Origin: Planctomycetota bacterium
Lineage (GTDB): Bacteria; Planctomycetota; MHYJ01; JACPRB01
Assembly: GCA_023261405.1 (NCBI GenBank)
Contig: JAHFOZ010000021.1
Coordinates: 1-12,036 of the forward strand
DNA length: 12,036 nucleotides
Direction of reading: 5' to 3'
The translations under genes and the position numbers were made by a program. Below are positions 7,461-12,036 of this stretch, piece by piece; positions within the stretch are counted from its first letter, which is position 1, and each line of letters begins with the position of its first letter. The notes under the pieces are model-generated. The model made no database searches. It saw nothing but the letters and a program-made list of their open reading frames with translations, and had not been told where the DNA came from.

Positions 7461-8903
7461 TTACTCCTCGAGAATACGCACGACCGACCCGGCCGCGACC
7501 CTCTCCTTGCGCACGATCTTGCCCGAGGGGTAGAACTCGACGGAGACGTCCGCTTCCTTCCGGTCTCCCAGGCCGTAGTGGCGCTCGGTCTCGGCCGCGC
7601 CGTAGTAGCTGGTCGACGCCTGGCTGTCGTAGATCGCGACCTGCTCGTACCCGAGGAGCTTCCCGCTGCCGGGCTCCAGGATGCGGATCTTCGCGCCCGC
7701 CGCGCCGCGGTTTCCCTTCCCGCCCACCGGACGGACGCGCAGCCAGTTCCGCGCCGGAAGGTCGTTCCGGTAGACATCCACGAGCCGGGTCGATCCGCCC
7801 TTGCGATAACCGACGATATCGAGGTCGCCGTCCCCGTCGAGGTCGCCGAAGCAGAGGCCGTCGTCCACCGACGAGGCCGAGTAGTCCGCGATCCCCCACG
7901 CGACATTCATCGATTCGAATTTCCCTCCGCCCGTGCCGCGCAGCACCTTGAGGAAGTGCTTCCCGTTCATCAGGAGGTCCGGGATGCCGTCGTTGTCGAA
8001 GTCCACCACAACCGCCAGACCCCAGGACGCATGGGTCGGCGCGCCCGTCACGCCGGAGATCGCGTCCGGCTTTCGCGTGAAGGACCCCTTCCCGTCGTTC
8101 AGATGGAGCACGGGCGGGAACGCCTTCCTCTCGATCACGATCAGATCGATGTCCCCATCCTGGTCCACGTCGCCCGCGCCCTTGATCGAGACGCCGGCCT
8201 CCTCCCAAGCCACCTCGAACGATCCGTCGCCCCGGTTCCGGTAGATGCGGCTGCTGCCCGCGGGGGCATCGTAATGTCCCCACTCGCAGAGCAGGTCGAT
8301 GTCCCCGTCGCCGTCGATGTCCACCGGCAGGCAAAGCACTTCGGCCCGCGTGCGGGGGACTTCAATCACGGGGGCCTCGGCCTTGAACCCGCCCACCCCG
8401 TTGCCGGCATCGATCAGGACCCCCGAGCCCAGGCCGCGAAGCCAGTCGACCTGCCCGTCGCGGTTCAGGTCGATCAGCGCCTGTCGCCGGGACGTGTTGG
8501 TGCCGCGGGTGATGCCGGTCGCCTCGAACTGCAGCTTCCCGGGCGTGGACCTGTTCCGCCACCACTGCCCGCCGCCATCCTGATACGTCATCGTGAGGTC
8601 GGGCTTTCCGTCCTCGTCGATGTCGTACACGAGGTGGATTTCGCTCTTGGGGATCGTCCCATCGGCGCGCGTGAAATGCCCTTTCCCGTCGTTCAGCAAC
8701 GCGAGGGCGCTCCCGGCCCCGTGGGCGCTGAGGAAGAGATCGAGGTCGCCGTCCGCGTCGAGGTCCACGAGGTGAAGGCCGGAGAGCCACCACTTGGGCT
8801 CGGCCGCGAACGCGTCGGCCACGATCTGCTCGACCCCGCACTCGGCCGTGACGGTCGTGAACTTTCCAGCTTCCTGCGAGAAGAGAAGCAGCGCGAGAAT
8901 CAT
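7461..8903 (-). CDS. Secreted FG-GAP/VCBS repeat protein with ASPIC/UnbV domain
   Basis: 480 residues. A short hydrophobic N-terminus (MILALLLF before SQEAG) suggests export, though it is short for a signal peptide. Seven blade motifs of the DxDxDGxxD calcium-binding type recur across residues 43-375, for example DLDADGDLDLF, DIDEDGKPDLT, DLNRDGQVDW, DIDGDGDIDLL, DVDQDGDIDLI, DFDNDGIPDLL and DLDGDGDLDIV. This is an FG-GAP beta-propeller. The last 95 residues, from NWLRVRPVGGKGNRGAAGAKI to the end, are the ASPIC/UnbV domain. Such proteins bind calcium and are thought to act in adhesion or carbohydrate binding outside the cell. A GGAG ribosome site overlaps the kinase stop codon, so the gene is probably translationally coupled to the kinase. 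It ends in TAA. Confidence 0.92.
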   Translation of the reverse strand: MILALLLFSQEAGKFTTVTAECGVEQIVADAFAAEPKWWLSGLHLVDLDADGDLDLFLSAHGAGSALALLNDGKGHFTRADGTIPKSEIHLVYDIDEDGKPDLTMTYQDGGGQWWRNRSTPGKLQFEATGITRGTNTSRRQALIDLNRDGQVDWLRGLGSGVLIDAGNGVGGFKAEAPVIEVPRTRAEVLCLPVDIDGDGDIDLLCEWGHYDAPAGSSRIYRNRGDGSFEVAWEEAGVSIKGAGDVDQDGDIDLIVIERKAFPPVLHLNDGKGSFTRKPDAISGVTGAPTHASWGLAVVVDFDNDGIPDLLMNGKHFLKVLRGTGGGKFESMNVAWGIADYSASSVDDGLCFGDLDGDGDLDIVGYRKGGSTRLVDVYRNDLPARNWLRVRPVGGKGNRGAAGAKIRILEPGSGKLLGYEQVAIYDSQASTSYYGAAETERHYGLGDRKEADVSVEFYPSGKIVRKERVAAGSVVRILEE

Positions 8904-8912
8904 GCCTGCTCC

Positions 8913-11606
8913 TCAGCGCCCGCCCGAGGATTCCTTGAGCCAGGATTCCAGCGCGACCCGCTCGGCCTCGGGGAGCGCCCGGGTGTAGACCATGAGCTGC
9001 GCGATTTCCCCCTCGAAGTTCCCGTCGACGAGGTGGGTTCTTCTGCCGAGGTAGTTCCGGCGACGGTTGAGCGTGAGGGGGATCCCCGTCTGACCGCGGC
9101 CCACCTCCACCCCGTCCCGATACACCTGCACCTCGAGGACCGCCCCGACGGGCCGTCCGATGAGGCTGATCCACTGGAAGCGTCCCGATTCGAGGGCCTC
9201 CTTGGCAAGGACGACACCCTGGTCCACATTCTGGTGCTGGACCACGAACGTGAGGTCGTCCGGCTTCTTGTCGCTGCTCAGGGTCATATTGTCGCCGTTC
9301 GCTCCATTGCCCAGGATGAGGATCCTCCTCCACGGCAACCGGGACCGGGGGCGGACGTTGAGGAAGAGGCTGAAGCCCCGGGTGAAATCCTCGAAGCTGC
9401 TGCCGAGGACCAGATAATCGTCGCGCCCGTCGAACCGCACGGCCGTCGGCCCGTCTGCGGTCCCCGGCGTGAAGGTGGGGCGGCCGAACCGGCCCATGCG
9501 CGTCGCGTGGGCATCGGCCCCGGAGAGGTCCATCCACGCGAAGACCTCGGAGCTTCCCAGGACCAGGCCCTGGTCGGCCGCCAGCCACAGGGCCAGGCCC
9601 CGCGCGAAGCCCAGTTCCTCGAGCCGCACCCGGGCTCCCGGGTCATGGATGACCTGCGCGTAGTCGGCGAACGCCGGGCCCGGGTTGCCCAGCACGAGGT
9701 GCACGTCCCCACGCGCCTTCCGCCACGCAGGTTCTTCGGAGACCTGGATCGCTTCCGACAGGCGGCGCTCGGCCTCCACGGGCTCGCCGAGCCGCTGGTG
9801 CGCCAGCGCCAGGACGGCCGCGGCCGTTCCGTCCCAGGGATTCGCGCGGAGGTACTCCTTGAGCGCGGCGGCCGCCTCGACTTCGCGTCCCTCCAGGAGC
9901 GCGAGCGCGCCCTGGGCGAACAGCCGGGGGGAAGACTCCAGCCCTCCGGCGGCCCGCAGGTCGCGGATCGCCTTCCTCTTGAGTGGGAGGAGGGCCGGGG
10001 GATCAGCAGCCAGGAAGCCGACCTCGAGCCGCTGGAGCGCGGTCTGCTCGGGCGGGAGCAGGAGCGCCTTCAGGTACGCCTCCAGAGATTGCTTGCCCCG
10101 CTCGTAAAGGTCCGGGCCGAAATCGGGCCTCCGGGAGAGCGCCTCCTCCCACGCGCGCTCGGCCTCGATGGGACTGGCCATCGCGGTGAGGCACTGGCCC
10201 TCCATCAGCCACGGCTCGGGCGAGGCGGGGGAGAGTTCCGCCGCGCGGCGGAACCTGTCGAGTGCCTCCGCCGGAAGCCGGCGCGCCCAGAGATGCATCC
10301 CCTCGCGATAGGCCTCGTCGTAGGCCCGGCTGGATCGGTCGTGCCGGAAGGCCGCGGCGCCCGCCGTGCCGACGGCCCCGACGATGACGCACGCGAGGAC
10401 AGCGGCCAGGCGATGGCGGCGCAGCGTCCGGCGCGCGCGCCGGAGCGTGGTGGGGAGGCGGGCCGCCACGGGTGTTCCCGCCGCGGCGCGGGCGAGGTCG
10501 TCGGCGAAAGCCCCCGCCTCGGGATACCGGTCCGCGGGATCCTTCTCCAGGGCCTTGAGGCAGATGGCCTGGAGAGGGAGTGGAGCGCCCCGGGGCGGGG
10601 GCGGCACCTCCAGCAGCACCTTCGAGTAGAGGTCCTCCAGGTTCCGCCCCGCGTGGGGCGGCGTCCCCTGGAGGACCTGGTAGAGGATGGCCCCCAGGGC
10701 GTACACGTCCGTCCGGGGGCTCACGCTGTCGTTTCGTCCCGCGACCTGCTCGGGGGCCATGTAGCTCGGCGTGCCCATCACGGCGCCGGTCCGGGTGAGC
10801 TGGGCCATCGTGCCGGCCCGGAGGGCCAGCCCGAAATCGGCCACCTTCGGGACTCCCTGCCGCGTCACGAGGATGTTGGCCGGTTTCAGGTCGCGGTGGA
10901 CGATGCCGCGGGCGTGGGCGGCCGACACCCCGCGCGCCGCCTTCTCGAGGAGCGCCGTCATCGCCTCCGGCGGCGACGATCCCTCCGCCAGAACCGCGGC
11001 CAGCGACCGGTGATCGACGAACTCCATCACGAGGTAGAGTCGTCCGTCGGACATGCCGGCGTCGTGGACGCGGACGACGTTGGGGTGATCGAGCTCCGCG
11101 GCCGTGCGGGCCTCTCGATTGAACCTTTGGACCGCGGCGGGAGAGAGGGCGTCCGCTTCCCGGAGGACCTTGAGGGCGACGAACTCGTCGCGCATCCGGT
11201 CCCAGGCGCGGTAGACGACGGCGGTGGCCCCTTCGCCGAGCCGGTCGCGGATCACGAAGCGGGGCAGGATGGGGATGCCCGCGATCTGTCGCGCATGCTC
11301 GCGGAGGAGGCGCGCGAGATCCCCGGCGGAAAGCCAGCCCCGCTGGACCAGGAGGTCGCCCAGGAGGACCTCCTCGTCCCGCGCCTGGGCCGCCTCGCTT
11401 TCCCGGAGGCATTCGCGGAGCTGGTCGTGGGTGACGAGGCCCCACTTCAGGACGGTCGAGGCGAGGAAGGCGTCCACCTGCGGGACGGGACCCAGGTCCC
11501 CGGCGCCGGGCGCCGGGGCCGCGGATCTCTGGCGTTCGTGCTCGGAGAGCGCCCGGAGGACGTTCCGGGCCTCATCCTCACGTTCCGAAAAGGGCGTTCC
11601 ACTCAT
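8913..11606 (-). CDS. Membrane Ser/Thr protein kinase with N-terminal MshEN-like, TPR and LamG-like regions
   Basis: 897 residues. Residues about 45-108 (VLKWGLVTHDQLRECL, LLGDLLVQRGWLSAGDLARLL) resemble the helical N-terminal domain of GspE/MshE-type proteins. The Hanks-type kinase runs from about 117 to 375: glycine loop GEGATAVVY 124-132, K146, E165, HRD 237-239 with K241 and N244, DFG 257-259 and APE 284-286, all present, so it should be active. A membrane span at about 399-420 follows. Next comes a helical TPR-like region (about 427-660) and a LamG/concanavalin-like beta-sandwich (about 690-893), with AVRFDGRDDYLVLGSS and the GNFEGEIAQLMVYTRALPEAE end. It therefore senses outside and phosphorylates inside. 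It overlaps the sigma factor gene by 29 bases and is followed 9 bases later by the FG-GAP gene. Its start has only a weak GAAG site. It ends in TGA. Confidence 0.93.
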   Translation of the reverse strand: MSGTPFSEREDEARNVLRALSEHERQRSAAPAPGAGDLGPVPQVDAFLASTVLKWGLVTHDQLRECLRESEAAQARDEEVLLGDLLVQRGWLSAGDLARLLREHARQIAGIPILPRFVIRDRLGEGATAVVYRAWDRMRDEFVALKVLREADALSPAAVQRFNREARTAAELDHPNVVRVHDAGMSDGRLYLVMEFVDHRSLAAVLAEGSSPPEAMTALLEKAARGVSAAHARGIVHRDLKPANILVTRQGVPKVADFGLALRAGTMAQLTRTGAVMGTPSYMAPEQVAGRNDSVSPRTDVYALGAILYQVLQGTPPHAGRNLEDLYSKVLLEVPPPPRGAPLPLQAICLKALEKDPADRYPEAGAFADDLARAAAGTPVAARLPTTLRRARRTLRRHRLAAVLACVIVGAVGTAGAAAFRHDRSSRAYDEAYREGMHLWARRLPAEALDRFRRAAELSPASPEPWLMEGQCLTAMASPIEAERAWEEALSRRPDFGPDLYERGKQSLEAYLKALLLPPEQTALQRLEVGFLAADPPALLPLKRKAIRDLRAAGGLESSPRLFAQGALALLEGREVEAAAALKEYLRANPWDGTAAAVLALAHQRLGEPVEAERRLSEAIQVSEEPAWRKARGDVHLVLGNPGPAFADYAQVIHDPGARVRLEELGFARGLALWLAADQGLVLGSSEVFAWMDLSGADAHATRMGRFGRPTFTPGTADGPTAVRFDGRDDYLVLGSSFEDFTRGFSLFLNVRPRSRLPWRRILILGNGANGDNMTLSSDKKPDDLTFVVQHQNVDQGVVLAKEALESGRFQWISLIGRPVGAVLEVQVYRDGVEVGRGQTGIPLTLNRRRNYLGRRTHLVDGNFEGEIAQLMVYTRALPEAERVALESWLKESSGGR

Positions 11607-12036
11607 CTTCGAGGTCGCGCTCGTCCCCCGTCATCCCGGCGAGCTCCGCGCGGATCTCCAGGCGAAGCGCCTCCCTCATCCGGACCAGGCGGTTCTTTAC
11701 CTCTTCCTCCGGAAGGCCCAGTCTGGAGGCAAGATCGGCGTAGGTGGGGCGCTTAGACTCGGCCACCAGGTCGTACATCTCGAAGACCCGGTAGGTGAGA
11801 TCCTGGCCCAGCGCCCGGCAGCCCGCCTTGACGGCCCGGAGCGCCCGGTGGACGATCTCGGTCCGCCAGAGCCGCTCGAACGCGTCCTCGGGAGGGACCG
11901 ACCCGGGGTCGGGGATGAGCTCACCCCCTCCGCTCTCTTCGTTGTCGAGCGGGAGGACGGTCCGGCCGCCGCCGCGTTTGAGCCGCCCCCCCTCGATCGC
12001 CTTGTCGCGGGCGAAACTCCGCAGGAGGACCTTGAG
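11578..12036 (-). CDS. ECF-type RNA polymerase sigma factor, 5' part missing
   Basis: The reading frame runs in from the right edge; 152 C-terminal residues are visible. The first residues (LLRSFARDKAIEGGRLKRGGG, then PLD) match the region 2-to-linker part of the planctomycete/acidobacterial sigma-70 family of ECF type. A linker with PEDAFERLW follows, then region 4: a helix TYRVFEMYDLV and a helix-turn-helix PTYADLASRLGLPEEEVKNRL (about residues 97-117) that contacts the -35 element. No anti-sigma gene is seen next to it; the overlapping kinase may take that role, as sigma-kinase pairs often do in these phyla. That regulatory link is inferred. It ends in TGA. Confidence 0.88.
   Translation of the reverse strand, partial: LKVLLRSFARDKAIEGGRLKRGGGRTVLPLDNEESGGGELIPDPGSVPPEDAFERLWRTEIVHRALRAVKAGCRALGQDLTYRVFEMYDLVAESKRPTYADLASRLGLPEEEVKNRLVRMREALRLEIRAELAGMTGDERDLEDEWNALFGT

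Noticed and set aside
8913..8915. A third recoded UGA joining kinase and FG-GAP protein
   Set aside because: The kinase ends at a natural domain boundary, a new ribosome site and hydrophobic N-terminus follow, and only a weak hairpin without good loop geometry lies downstream.
7431..11756. A very long plus-strand open frame antisense to the FG-GAP and kinase genes
   Set aside because: It is a by-product of high GC content opposite true genes. Its translation is low-complexity (rich in R, G, E, L, V) with no domain, while the minus strand has clear motifs.

Overview
The window is GC-rich DNA from an unnamed bacterium. Several gene types together suggest the Planctomycetota or a neighbouring deep lineage: an ECF-type sigma factor overlapping a membrane Ser/Thr kinase with TPR and LamG-like regions, an FG-GAP/VCBS-ASPIC protein, a VIT-vWA secreted protein and a Tat-exported sugar-phosphate isomerase-like protein. 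This lineage is inferred from gene content only.

Left part (1-4771). A minus-strand VIT-domain protein runs off the left edge. It is divergent, across about 137 bases holding a perfect 8-bp inverted repeat, from a plus-strand gene for a secreted thioredoxin-like protein (969-1940). That gene is interrupted by one in-frame TGA. Plus-strand genes follow for a P-loop NTPase, a Tat-signal TIM-barrel protein and a small zinc-ribbon protein. The zinc-ribbon gene converges on a minus-strand nucleotidyltransferase-fold protein.

Right part (4833-12036), all minus strand. In transcription order: a sigma factor truncated by the right edge, the Ser/Thr kinase (29-base overlap), an FG-GAP/ASPIC protein (9-base gap), a small ArsC/Spx-like protein (50-base gap) and a YgiQ-type radical SAM protein (91-base gap). 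The ArsC/Spx-like gene also contains one in-frame TGA.

Main discovery: both internal TGAs look like selenocysteine codons. In the ArsC/Spx-like protein the TGA sits at the catalytic cysteine position and gives a U-G-A-C redox motif at residues 12-15. In the thioredoxin-like protein it gives Sec76 between a signal peptide plus first strand and the rest of the fold. Each TGA is followed, 18 bases later, by a hairpin loop with a G in or just before its first two positions, as expected of bacterial SECIS elements. Six other genes here end in TGA, so the organism still uses UGA as stop, while the two Sec candidates end in TAA and TAG. Conventional gene calling would truncate both, losing the signal peptide of one and the active site of the other. 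No Sec machinery (selA, selB, selC, selD) lies in the window, so Sec decoding is inferred. No stretch over 300 bases lacks a gene.
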